Shown piece after piece: positions 49,987-58,112 of a stretch of DNA of 64,000 nucleotides. The position numbers and the translations under genes were made by a program. Numbering within the stretch: the stretch's first letter is position 1; every line of letters starts with the position of its first letter. Origin of the DNA: Alteromonadaceae bacterium 2753L.S.0a.02 (lineage in GTDB: Bacteria > Pseudomonadota > Gammaproteobacteria > Pseudomonadales > Cellvibrionaceae); the NCBI GenBank assembly GCA_007827375.1, contig VISH01000001.1:248001-312000 (forward strand). Reading direction: 5' to 3'. Under the pieces are notes generated by a model. The model saw only the letters and a program-made list of their open reading frames with translations. It did not search any database and had not been told where the DNA came from.

Positions 49987-50080
49987 CATTAGGGGCAGCC
50001 TTTCAAAAGCGCATTAATTCGTCCCTGTAGCTCCATCCATTTATCTCTGAATGGAAGCTTTTGAAAGACCGCTCCTAATG
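49987..50080 (-). repeat. ERIC-like structured repeat, copy 2, inverted
   Basis: Outer arms of 24 bp (49987-50010 and 50057-50080) pair with three mismatches, including a perfect CTTTCAAAAGC/GCTTTTGAAAG. On the minus strand the core reads ATTCAGAGATAAATGGATGG then AGCTACAGGGACG, matching the core of copy 1. The two elements face each other 82 bp apart. The arms share no sequence with those of copy 1, so the fold rather than the arm sequence is kept. Confidence 0.65.
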
Positions 50081-50112
50081 GCAAACTCACAATTTCGTAA
50101 TTTTTAAGCATT

Positions 50113-50168
50113 AAAAAACCCCAGACGCTTCCATCCGGGGTTTTGTACCGGAAGGCGCTAGCCTTCCG
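50113..50168 (-). terminator. Hairpin plus terminator after the 21-codon ORF
   Basis: On the minus strand CGGAAGGC-TAGC-GCCTTCCG (50149-50168) is a perfect hairpin. AAAACCCC (50137-50144 on +) pairs with GGGGTTTTTT (50113-50122) across an 18-nt loop, giving a rho-independent terminator. Confidence 0.7.
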
Positions 50169-50187
50169 TTTTGGAAAGCTGTAAATA

Positions 50188-50253
50188 CTAAGGCTGTTTG
50201 AGCGATTTTATAATCACTTGATGCCCTGTTGGCTTATCGAAACCAAAATTCAT
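50188..50253 (-). CDS. 21-residue ORF ahead of hairpin-terminator
   Basis: ATG at 50251-50253 opens 21 codons with the start MNFGFDKPTGHQ and the end SLKQP, then a stop 20 bp before a perfect hairpin. It has only a weak AGTGAG ribosome site. It is too short to judge by composition; the reason to note it is the same order (short ORF, GGAAGG hairpin, AACCC terminator) as in the rtcB leader. Confidence 0.3.
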   Translation of the reverse strand: MNFGFDKPTGHQVIIKSLKQP

Positions 50254-50293
50254 TTTTTACTCACTTTAAAATTCGCTTGTCTCTGAAATCTTC

Positions 50294-50557
50294 TTAAAAG
50301 ATACGCGTCGAAAATTTTTTACGCAAGCTACGATATTTCCCTGAAAAACAACCATATACCAATAATGCATAAGTCCATGCTTTCAATAAGACGATAAAAA
50401 CCCTATCGCTATTTGTTGCAATATTGCAGGCAGCAGTTACCGTGAAATTTCCACATTCTCGCAGAACTTTCATAGCTGGAACTCTTTGATAATTAACTAT
50501 TATTAAATGATCTAAAAAATATTTTGGGTCGATGCCAATTTCTCCTAATTTTTTCAC
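50294..50557 (-). CDS. Possible 87-residue membrane peptide
   Basis: A GTG start at 50555-50557 reads KKLGEIGIDPKYFLDHLII, a helix-forming VFIVLLKAWTYALLVYGCF, and a basic tail SLRKKFSTRIF. It lies 19 bp after a terminator, so it would be read only by read-through. The ribosome site is poor. It may be chance, but it is the only frame in the stretch, and it has a plausible membrane segment and basic ends. Confidence 0.35.
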   Translation of the reverse strand: MKKLGEIGIDPKYFLDHLIIVNYQRVPAMKVLRECGNFTVTAACNIATNSDRVFIVLLKAWTYALLVYGCFSGKYRSLRKKFSTRIF

Positions 50558-50575
50558 TCAACTTACTTCGGGCAA

Positions 50576-50609
50576 TAAAAAACCCGAAAGGTTATAAGCC
50601 TTCCGGGTT
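50576..50609 (-). terminator. Terminator of the 36-residue ORF unit
   Basis: AACCCGGAAGG pairs with CCTTTCGGGTT on the minus strand (50599-50609 and 50581-50591), with loop CTTATAA and a run of Ts. One mismatch inside the stem. Confidence 0.75.
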
Positions 50610-50630
50610 TCTCTAAAAAGAGTGCTGTTA

Positions 50631-50653
50631 CTGGAAGGCTACTCGCCTGCCAG
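50631..50653 (-). repeat. Hairpin between 36-residue ORF and its terminator
   Basis: On the minus strand CTGG-C-AGGC-GAGTA-GCCT-T-CCAG: eight pairs around one mismatch. It occupies the same place as the second stem of the rtcB leader. Confidence 0.5.
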
Positions 50654-50662
50654 CAGATATCA

Positions 50663-50773
50663 CTAGCAAACGGTGTTCACATTTTGTGGACGCAGGAAGT
50701 CCGTTGGGTAGCAGAAACTGCCCCCCTGGTTCCAGCGTTCGCCGTTGCTATGATGTTTTATGATAGTGTTCAT
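50663..50773 (-). CDS. 36-residue peptide ORF
   Basis: ATG at 50771-50773 opens 36 codons: the start MNTIIKHHSNGERWNQ, a middle GGSFCYPTDFLRPQ and the end NVNTVC. It has two Cys, one being the last residue, two His at 7-8, and an aromatic-Pro-rich centre. It has no clear Shine-Dalgarno sequence, but the ATG is about 21 nt from the start predicted for the promoter at 50801-50828. CTAGTG/CACTAG repeats close a stem around it. Possible precursor peptide, leader peptide or small stress peptide. Confidence 0.45.
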   Translation of the reverse strand: MNTIIKHHSNGERWNQGGSFCYPTDFLRPQNVNTVC

Positions 50774-50800
50774 TCGTCTAGTGCCTATAATTTGTGAGGC

Positions 50801-50828
50801 ATTATAAAAAGGCCGGTTAAAATTGCAA
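50801..50828 (-). promoter_or_regulatory. Sigma70 promoter of the 36-residue ORF unit
   Basis: On the minus strand TTGCAA (50823-50828) and TATAAT (50801-50806) are 16 bp apart. Predicted start near 50794, about 21 nt before the ATG. Confidence 0.55.
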
Positions 50829-50901
50829 GTGTGGATTAAGGTAAATGTTAAAGAACATTACCTATGTTCGACCTATTAAGGAGAAATTTGATCGGTTCAG
50901 C

Positions 50902-51747
50902 TTAAGCTTGAGTTAGCCAAGCTAAGGGTATCTGCCAAAGGTCATCAGCAAAGCGTTTTCGAAAAAAATCAATGTGGCCGATTTTGTCGTGGCGGGTTTC
51001 TTCCAGGCGAATATGTCGTCGCTCAACCTCTGCATTTTGGTAGTGTGCGGCTAATGCATCGACACCAGCCGCAGTAGAAATCCAATCGTCTTCAATGGAT
51101 ATCATCAACATTTTAGTGGTAATTTCACTGTAGTGATTATGTTCCGGGTGTGCGATAGCAACGATGGAATCGGGATCGGTAAGGCCGCGTCGCCATTGTT
51201 GCGCGACGCCGTAAGGTAGGTTTTCGCCCAAACCTTTTGCCTTGGCCGGGAAATACCCCAGTACCCAACTGGTCACAGGCGCAAACACATAGGCATTTAA
51301 TAAAATTAACCACTGCTTGTGCCTGGCGGCATAGCGCCAATAAGTTAAGGCTGCGGCAACTGTTACAATTTTATTAAATTTATTGGTGGCGAGTGTCATG
51401 CCGGCGCCATTACCCCCAAAACTGTGACCAACAAGCGCATAGCTTTTTCCCGGATGCTGTTGCGCAATATAGTCCACCATAGCCTCATAGTCTTGCGTGG
51501 CCCAAATTTGATAGGTAGCGTGGGTTTTCCGTACGGATCGATCCAACGAGAGCCCTATTCCGCGATAATCGTAGGTGTATACGGTAAAACCGTGCTCCGA
51601 CAGGAAGATCGCAAAATTAAAATAATAATGCTGCCGTACGCCCGAAGCTGCACTGATCAAAATCACCTGATTATTTGGGGTTTCGGGTGTAAATTGGGTT
51701 GCAGTGAGATCGAAGCCATCTTTTGTTGTAATGGTGTGTGTGTCCAT
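50902..51747 (-). CDS. Alpha/beta hydrolase, serine type
   Basis: A 281-aa protein. The nucleophile elbow is GHSFGGNG near residue 111, the oxyanion segment ISAASGVRQHYYF near 32, the Asp probably in SIEDDWIS near 225, and the His in KIGHIDFFR near 259. VYTYDYRGIGLS near 56 is the strand-4 signature. It resembles the YheT/lysophospholipase-like hydrolases of unknown substrate. It stands apart from the maltose genes in function, though it shares their orientation. ATG at 51745-51747; the ribosome site is weak (AAGTGG). Confidence 0.88.
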   Translation of the reverse strand: MDTHTITTKDGFDLTATQFTPETPNNQVILISAASGVRQHYYFNFAIFLSEHGFTVYTYDYRGIGLSLDRSVRKTHATYQIWATQDYEAMVDYIAQQHPGKSYALVGHSFGGNGAGMTLATNKFNKIVTVAAALTYWRYAARHKQWLILLNAYVFAPVTSWVLGYFPAKAKGLGENLPYGVAQQWRRGLTDPDSIVAIAHPEHNHYSEITTKMLMISIEDDWISTAAGVDALAAHYQNAEVERRHIRLEETRHDKIGHIDFFRKRFADDLWQIPLAWLTQA

Positions 51748-51853
51748 ACCGCAATTCCACTTAAGTTAGATGGCACTTGAGTTAGATGGCGCTTGAGTCA
51801 GATGGCCTTCGACCAATTGTAGTCCTAGTAATGGCCCCTTGACTACAATAAGA

Positions 51854-53500
51854 TCAGCAGCGTAACTCAACAAACACAAAACCATAAGCGGGTAAAACGT
51901 AGGTTTCCCCCGCAGCGGCTTCTGTCGCTATTTCAGTGCCGAGAACGACTTGGCCATTTTCCGGAAAATTGATCGAAACACTTTCGGCATTTAAATTAAA
52001 ACAGCACAGCATTTTTTGCTGGTCGATTTCGCGAGTGAACCGCAATGTATTATTGTCGCTTGCTAAAAAGTGCATGTCGCCGCAAAGCAACGCGGCTTGG
52101 TCCTTCCTCCACGAGAAAAAAGCGCTTGCGAAATTTAGTACAGATTTTGGGTCTCGCTGTTGCATGTCTACGGCAAGCGGCAGGTGCGTAGTGGCAAGCG
52201 GCAACCAGGTTGCGGCGGCCGTACTAAAGCCACCGTGCTGAGCATTTTGTTCCCAGGGCATGGGGGTGCGGCAACCATCACGCCCTTTAAACGCCGGCCA
52301 AAATTCAATACCAAATGGGTCTTGTAATTCGTGTTGTGCAATTTCGGCCTCCGGCAACCCGAGCTCTTCACCCTGATACATGCACACGGTACCCTTAAGG
52401 CTGGCCAATAGGGCCAAGGCCATTTTGGCAAAATCTGTGCTGTTGTGATCTTTACCCCAGCGCGTTACCACCCGCATAACATCGTGGTTGCTCAGCGCCC
52501 AACAGGGCCAGCCATCGGGCAATTGTTGATTCAGGCCATCAACGGTTTCACGAATATAATCCGCTGAAAATTCTGACGACAACAGCTCAAAACTGTAGCC
52601 CATATGTAAGCGTTTTGACCCCGAAGTATATTCGGCCGTCGTTGCCAGGGAATCTTCTGAATTGATTTCCCCCAGCGACATTCTTTCGGGATACTTGTTT
52701 AACAACGCACGCAGTTCTTCCAAAAAAACAAGATTTTCCGGCTGGGTATTGTCGTAGAGGTGGCTTTGCGCTGCGTAGGGGTTTTCTGATGAAAACCCCC
52801 GTGCTTTGCGTTTTTCCGGCGGCTTTGGCGGATTATCTCTCAATTGCGCGTCGTGAAAGCAAAAATTTATGGCATCCAATCGCAAACCGTCGACACCGCG
52901 TTGCAACCAAAATTCCACTTCAGCCAGAATTTGTTGTCGCAAGGCACGGCAGTGAAAATTTAGATCGGGCTGGCTGCTTAGAAAATTATGCAGGTAATAT
53001 TGTTTTCGTGGTTCGTGCCATTGCCAGGCGCCACCCCCAAACACCGATAACCAATTGTTTGGCGGCGAGCCGTCGGGCTTCGCATCACTCCACACATACC
53101 AATCTGCTTTGGGGTTATCACGACTTTGGCGGCTTTCCTGGAACCAGCTGTGTTGATCCGAGGTGTGGCTTAACACTTGGTCAATAATAATTTTTAAACC
53201 GAGTTCATGTGCCCTGGCAATGAGCGCATCGAAATCCGCCAGAGTTCCAAACAATGGATCTACGTCGCGATAATTACTCACGTCATAGCCAAAATCCTTC
53301 ATAGGTGAAGTAAAAAACGGCGAAATCCATACGGCATCCACCCCTAAGTTCGCAATGTAGTGCAACTTCTGAGTAATACCCGGCAAATCCCCAATGCCAT
53401 CGGCATTGCTATCAAAAAAAGACCGGGGGTAAACCTGATAGATAACCGCTCCCCGCCACCAGGGCTTGTCATGAAGCAGTGTGGAATTTTCGCTTGACAC
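51854..53500 (-). CDS. Alpha-glucosidase, GH13 (subfamily 23-like)
   Basis: A 548-aa enzyme. It opens WWRGAVIYQVYPRSFFDSNA (N-terminal GH13 signature); region II DGLRLDAINF near residue 210 holds the nucleophile Asp; region III SLGEINSED near 275 the acid/base Glu; region IV ALSNHDVMR near 336 the transition-state Asp. KIIIDQVLSHTSDQHSW near 100 is region I. No signal peptide, so it is cytoplasmic, cleaving maltose and short alpha-1,4 glucosides after uptake. A GTG start at 53498-53500 has AAGGTG upstream. Divergent from the TonB receptor, it shares the control region at 53501-53771. Confidence 0.93.
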   Translation of the reverse strand: MSSENSTLLHDKPWWRGAVIYQVYPRSFFDSNADGIGDLPGITQKLHYIANLGVDAVWISPFFTSPMKDFGYDVSNYRDVDPLFGTLADFDALIARAHELGLKIIIDQVLSHTSDQHSWFQESRQSRDNPKADWYVWSDAKPDGSPPNNWLSVFGGGAWQWHEPRKQYYLHNFLSSQPDLNFHCRALRQQILAEVEFWLQRGVDGLRLDAINFCFHDAQLRDNPPKPPEKRKARGFSSENPYAAQSHLYDNTQPENLVFLEELRALLNKYPERMSLGEINSEDSLATTAEYTSGSKRLHMGYSFELLSSEFSADYIRETVDGLNQQLPDGWPCWALSNHDVMRVVTRWGKDHNSTDFAKMALALLASLKGTVCMYQGEELGLPEAEIAQHELQDPFGIEFWPAFKGRDGCRTPMPWEQNAQHGGFSTAAATWLPLATTHLPLAVDMQQRDPKSVLNFASAFFSWRKDQAALLCGDMHFLASDNNTLRFTREIDQQKMLCCFNLNAESVSINFPENGQVVLGTEIATEAAAGETYVLPAYGFVFVELRC

Positions 53501-53627
53501 GGTAAAGGCACCTTATTCGTTTTTTTCACTGGCATTTACAATCGCATTCACTGTCGATATGTATCCCTCGTTATAAAAACAGTAAAGCGCATCACTATAA
53601 GAGCGGATTTCTGCTAACTTTTCTTAT

Positions 53628-53670
53628 TGAATACGTATGCAAAACGACTGAATAACCATGAATACGTATG
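53628..53670. promoter_or_regulatory. Twin operator-like repeats (LacI-type) in front of the TonB receptor
   Basis: TGAATACGTATG occurs exactly at 53628-53639 and 53659-53670, 31 bp apart (three helical turns). Each centres on the palindrome ATACGTAT. They lie between the divergent glucosidase and receptor genes and are the natural sites for the LacI-type repressor at 60559. Confidence 0.55.
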
Positions 53671-53771
53671 TAGTGTATTGCCCCGTTTTTTCCCGCTGGA
53701 CTAGCATGAGCATAACCACACCAAGGACCGGTGGAAAAAATAACGCGAATGAACAAATTGAGGGTAAATCC

Positions 53772-56540
53772 ATGAAGACTCGAGTATCCAGCCGTCGGCC
53801 TGCGCCATCTGCCGCCAAAAAACACTTTTCACCAACACTTCTCTCGCTTGCGGTAGCTTCTGCCTGCGCGACCAACATCAGTCTGGCACAACAAGTTGAA
53901 GAAGTGATTGTTACCACTGAACGCCGCTCGCAGAGCATTCAGGATGTCGCCGGTACGGTGCAGGCATTTAGTGCCGCTGAGCTTGAAAAATTTGGCGTTT
54001 CAAACGACTATCGCACCCTCCAAAATGCGGTTACCGGCTTGCATATTTCAAACCAGGAAGGCAAGTTGGAAGTGTATTTACGCGGTATTGGTTCCTCTGA
54101 CAGTGATTTCGCTTCCGACCCTTCAGTAGCAACCCATTACAATGGTATTTACCTGCCACGCCCCCGCAGCATCGGCCCCATGTTTTTTGATGTTCAGCGT
54201 GTGGAAGTCAATAAGGGCCCCCAGGGAACTCTGCGCGGTCGCAATGCTACCGGCGGTACCATCAATATTATTTCCAACAAACCCAATTTGGACGAGTTCG
54301 AAGCCAGTATTAAACTCGGTGCCGGTAATTACAATCGCCGTCATCTCGAAGGCGTGGTTAACCTGCCAATGGGAAATACTTTCGCAGCTCGCCTTGCGGT
54401 GTATGACGAAACTGCCGACTCCTACATGAGCAATGCCTTTGAAGGCTCCAAGGAAGCCTTCGACAATGCCACGCTCAACGGCCAGCTTTCACGCATCGAA
54501 ACCAGCCTGGATGCGCCTGGTAAACAAGATGATTCTGCCGTGCGCCTTTCGGCAACCTGGGAAGCCACCGATAATTTTTCTGCGTTTTTTCTGGGCGATT
54601 ACGTCAAACAACGGGGTTCCAGCTTACCTGGAGCATTCAGTGGCCGCGCGTTATCCGCGGGTTACGACATTAAGGATTTAGACGACCCTTACAATCAGTA
54701 TTTCGTGAACCAAGGCGAAATGAAAAACGATATCTATGGCCTGGCAACCGTACTGACTTACGATTTTGGCGATATCAGCCTGGAATACAATGGCTCCTAT
54801 CGCGAGTACGAATTCCGCCACCGCAATGCCGCTCGCGAATGGCAAATAGGTATGGATTACCCCGGCGCCCGTGATGAAGCCGAAGCCGTGATCCTCGAAA
54901 ATGAACAAACCGCCTACGGCAACTTCACCCAAAACGAAACCTCCACCACATTGGTTAACGAGTTACGCGCTTACTCACACGATGATCAACGTTTGCGTTG
55001 GTCGGCGGGTATTTTCTCAATGCAGGAAACTTACAGTAATTCTTCGCAGGATTTTAACCACGGTTGGTGGGGTGATTGCGACGGGTTTCAGGAGGGCACC
55101 AATTGCGGTTGGTTAAACGGTCTTTCCAGCGAAAACCGCAATGACGATTCCGAAGTTATATCTCTGGCAGGCTTTGCCGACGGTACCTTCGACGTCACTG
55201 ATCGTTTCCGCTTAAAAGCCGGCATCCGCTATACCGAGGATGAAAAAACGGCAAATGAATCCAACGCGCAATATCAACTGGTGGTAACCGACGAGGCCAT
55301 TGCCGCTGCCCGTTTAGATGGCCCTGAGGATATTGTTATGGGCACCACCGGCTTGCAACTTACCGCTGCAGGCAAGCGACCCAATGTGGTTGTGCCACTG
55401 GGGAATTCCGCTGCTACTCGCCAGTATTTTCTCGATGGCATCGAACGCTGGGGCAACAACGATAACCTCGACCAGGTCATCGCTGCTGCGCCCGAAGATT
55501 TTCAGGTTGTGATCAGTTCTGATTTTGAGCGGGATATCGACGGCGATGGTAACCCCGACCCCGGCACAGGCAATATCAGTAAGAAGCACAACGAAAATTA
55601 CATCGATTGGCGCTTTGGCGGTGAGTTTGATTTCACCGCAGATCAAATGGTCTATGGCACTATTTCCACTGGTACCCGTGCAGGCGGTATAAATCGGCCA
55701 CTGCCGGGCAATAACGCCGATGTCGATGTTACCTGGGAACCGGAAGAACTCGTGGTTTACGAGGTGGGTAGTAAAAATCAATTTGGTGCCCTGCGCTTAA
55801 ATGGCGCAGCCTTTTATTACGACTATAAGAATAAAGTTTTGCAGGGCCTTGTAGGTGTTACAGAACCCTGTGAATCTTCTGATACTGGTTTCTGCACCAC
55901 CAATTTCGTGCAGAACCAAAACGCCGCCAGCGCAAGTATTCTCGGTTTTGAATTCGACGGTGGCTACGCGATGAATTACGGTTTCGACTTTACCTGGAAC
56001 CTCGCGTACATCGACAGCAAAATCGACAATGGTTTGATTTTGGATACTCGACAACCGGGTGAAGTGTTAGTGGATGTAAGCGGCAACCAACTGCCCAACA
56101 CCTCGAAATGGAACCTCAACCTGGCAATCTCACAAAACATCGACGTCGATTGGGGTTTTATGAGCAGCATCGACTGGTCGCTCACCAGCAGCTATCGCAG
56201 TGAGTTTTATCTCAGCATCTACAACAACGAAGGCTTCGATAGCGAGGGCAACCCCACCGACCTTAGCAACATGACTATTAACAATCACTGGTTAATTACC
56301 GGCGCTGGCTTTGACGAAGCCAATGGTAATTTCCTGTCTGACAAAGTGGATGCTACCAATATTGTAAACTTTAACGCAGGAGCCAATTTCGGTAGCGACG
56401 AGCAGTTTCGTGTCGAAGCCTGGGTAAGCAACCTTACTGAAGAAACTTACTCCACCAAAGCCTTTATTAATGACTCTGTTAACATCCGTTTCTTAAACGT
56501 ACCGCGCATGTATGGTGTGCGCTTTATTGCCAAAATATAA
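53772..56540 (+). CDS. TonB-dependent receptor for alpha-glucan oligosaccharides
   Basis: A 922-aa outer-membrane receptor. It starts at ATG 53772, with GAGGG upstream, and has a long signal peptide (MKTRVSSRRPAPSAAKKHF, cleaved after SLAQ). EEVIVTTERRSQSIQDVAGT at about 45 is the TonB box and plug start. The plug has VYLRGIGSSDSDFASDP and GPQGTLRGRNATGGTINI. The barrel runs to the terminal RFIAKI. Extra loops with Cys pairs (SSDTGFCTTN) hang outward. Context (GH13, GH15, MFS porter, LacI) says the ligand is maltose or maltodextrin, like the MalA-type receptor of Caulobacter. That is inferred from neighbours. Confidence 0.9.
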   Translation: MKTRVSSRRPAPSAAKKHFSPTLLSLAVASACATNISLAQQVEEVIVTTERRSQSIQDVAGTVQAFSAAELEKFGVSNDYRTLQNAVTGLHISNQEGKLEVYLRGIGSSDSDFASDPSVATHYNGIYLPRPRSIGPMFFDVQRVEVNKGPQGTLRGRNATGGTINIISNKPNLDEFEASIKLGAGNYNRRHLEGVVNLPMGNTFAARLAVYDETADSYMSNAFEGSKEAFDNATLNGQLSRIETSLDAPGKQDDSAVRLSATWEATDNFSAFFLGDYVKQRGSSLPGAFSGRALSAGYDIKDLDDPYNQYFVNQGEMKNDIYGLATVLTYDFGDISLEYNGSYREYEFRHRNAAREWQIGMDYPGARDEAEAVILENEQTAYGNFTQNETSTTLVNELRAYSHDDQRLRWSAGIFSMQETYSNSSQDFNHGWWGDCDGFQEGTNCGWLNGLSSENRNDDSEVISLAGFADGTFDVTDRFRLKAGIRYTEDEKTANESNAQYQLVVTDEAIAAARLDGPEDIVMGTTGLQLTAAGKRPNVVVPLGNSAATRQYFLDGIERWGNNDNLDQVIAAAPEDFQVVISSDFERDIDGDGNPDPGTGNISKKHNENYIDWRFGGEFDFTADQMVYGTISTGTRAGGINRPLPGNNADVDVTWEPEELVVYEVGSKNQFGALRLNGAAFYYDYKNKVLQGLVGVTEPCESSDTGFCTTNFVQNQNAASASILGFEFDGGYAMNYGFDFTWNLAYIDSKIDNGLILDTRQPGEVLVDVSGNQLPNTSKWNLNLAISQNIDVDWGFMSSIDWSLTSSYRSEFYLSIYNNEGFDSEGNPTDLSNMTINNHWLITGAGFDEANGNFLSDKVDATNIVNFNAGANFGSDEQFRVEAWVSNLTEETYSTKAFINDSVNIRFLNVPRMYGVRFIAKI

Positions 56541-56550
56541 GGCACTCGCA

Positions 56551-56580
56551 GCCGGTGGCTTATGCCACCGGCTTTTTTTT
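56551..56580 (+). terminator. Strong rho-independent terminator after the TonB receptor
   Basis: GCCGGTGGC (56551-56559) pairs perfectly with GCCACCGGC (56564-56572) across the loop TTAT, followed by eight Ts. It separates the receptor from the porter gene and may set a higher level for the receptor. Confidence 0.92.
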
Positions 56581-56600
56581 AACGGCCTATAATCACAATA

Positions 56601-58112
56601 ATGCAAACTGTTAACACCGTCCAAAAACCGCAACTCCACTTTCTGCAAATCTGGAACATGTGTTTCGGATTTCTCGGTATTCAATTTGGATTCGCACTGC
56701 AAAATGCCAATGTAAGCCGCATTTTTCAAACTCTCGGTGCCGAGATTGACCAGATCCCGATTTTATGGGTCGCCGCACCGCTTACTGGCTTATTGGTACA
56801 ACCCATAATTGGTTATATGAGCGATCGCACCTGGACGCGCCTCGGGCGGCGGCGCCCGTATTTTTTATACGGTGCACTCCTAACCACCGTTGCACTAATT
56901 ATTATGCCCCACTCTGCCACGTTATGGATCGCTGCCGGTATGCTGTGGATTCTCGATGCTTCCATCAATATTACCATGGAACCCTTTCGCGCCTTTGTAG
57001 GCGATATGCTTCCCAGTAGCCAACGTGCCACCGGCTATTTGATGCAAAGTTTTTTTATTGGCGTAGGCGCTATTATCGCTTCTGCTCTACCATGGATTTT
57101 AAGTAATGTCTTTAATGTTGCTGCCAGTGCACCGCTGGGTGAAGTGCCCGATGCGGTGCGTTACAGTTTTTATTTCGGCGCAGTGGTGCTGTTTACCAGC
57201 GTTGCATGGACCGTGTTAAGCACGCGAGAATACAGCCCGGAACAACTAGCCGCTTTCGAACCAGAAAACCAACTAACTGCAGCAAGCGCTTCCTCAAATC
57301 AGAAATATTTTAATATTAAAACGGCTCTTATTTGGTTGACTTCAGGTATCTTTCTGGCTTTTTGTGTGGATACATTCGCTTGGAATAAACAACTTTACCT
57401 AATCTGTGGCGGTGCCATTATTTACGGAATTTTTCAAGCTCTCGCTCACAAGCTGGAAACCAGCAATCGCCGCAATAACCCTTTTTACGAAATTTGCGAA
57501 AGTCTGGCGACCATGCCGCAAACCATGCGACGCCTGGCTTGGGTGCAATTTTTCTCGTGGATGGCGTTATTCGCGATGTGGATCTATACCACAGCAGCGG
57601 TAACCGACTTTCATTACCACAGCATCGATCCCAGTAGTACGGCCTATAACGAAGGTGCAAATTGGGTCGGAGTGTTGTTTGCCGCCTACAATGGTTTTGC
57701 GGCTATTGCTGCCATGGTTATTCCCACTATGGTAAAACGCTTTGGTGCGCAACGTGCGCATCAGATAAATTTAGGGATTGGCGCGCTTTCGTTTTTATCG
57801 TTTTTGATCATTCGCGACCCACACTGGTTATTGTTATCTATGGTGGGCGTAGGCTTCGCCTGGGCCTCCATTTTATCGATACCCTACGCCCTACTTGCTG
57901 ATGCTTTACCCGCAAATAAAATGGGTATCTATATGGGAATATTTAATTTCTTTATTGTGATCCCACAATTACTCGCTGCAAGTTTATTAGGCCTTTTTAT
58001 AAAATTTGTGGCTGGCGGTTCTGCCATTTATGTTTTCGTTCTCGGTGCTGTGCTCTGGATACTCGCCGCATTAGCTGTGTCACGTGTTAAATCACTTGAG
58101 GTGCAACCATGA
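56601..58112 (+). CDS. MFS/SLC45-type alpha-glucoside:H+ symporter
   Basis: A 503-aa, 12-helix protein. IWNMCFGFLGIQFGFALQ near residue 17 is the family start, LLVQPIIGYMSDRTWTRLGR at 72 is the MFS motif A with the repeated R-x-G-R-R, and EPFRAFVGDMLPSSQRATGY near 132 follows. The same family holds the maltose and sucrose porters of Sphingomonas, Caulobacter and Xanthomonas. It would take up maltose or glucose oligomers across the inner membrane. The ATG at 56601 lacks a ribosome site, and TATAAT ends only 7 bp before it, so the mRNA may be leaderless or the gene expressed by read-through. It overlaps the next gene by 4 bp. Confidence 0.9.
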   Translation: MQTVNTVQKPQLHFLQIWNMCFGFLGIQFGFALQNANVSRIFQTLGAEIDQIPILWVAAPLTGLLVQPIIGYMSDRTWTRLGRRRPYFLYGALLTTVALIIMPHSATLWIAAGMLWILDASINITMEPFRAFVGDMLPSSQRATGYLMQSFFIGVGAIIASALPWILSNVFNVAASAPLGEVPDAVRYSFYFGAVVLFTSVAWTVLSTREYSPEQLAAFEPENQLTAASASSNQKYFNIKTALIWLTSGIFLAFCVDTFAWNKQLYLICGGAIIYGIFQALAHKLETSNRRNNPFYEICESLATMPQTMRRLAWVQFFSWMALFAMWIYTTAAVTDFHYHSIDPSSTAYNEGANWVGVLFAAYNGFAAIAAMVIPTMVKRFGAQRAHQINLGIGALSFLSFLIIRDPHWLLLSMVGVGFAWASILSIPYALLADALPANKMGIYMGIFNFFIVIPQLLAASLLGLFIKFVAGGSAIYVFVLGAVLWILAALAVSRVKSLEVQP

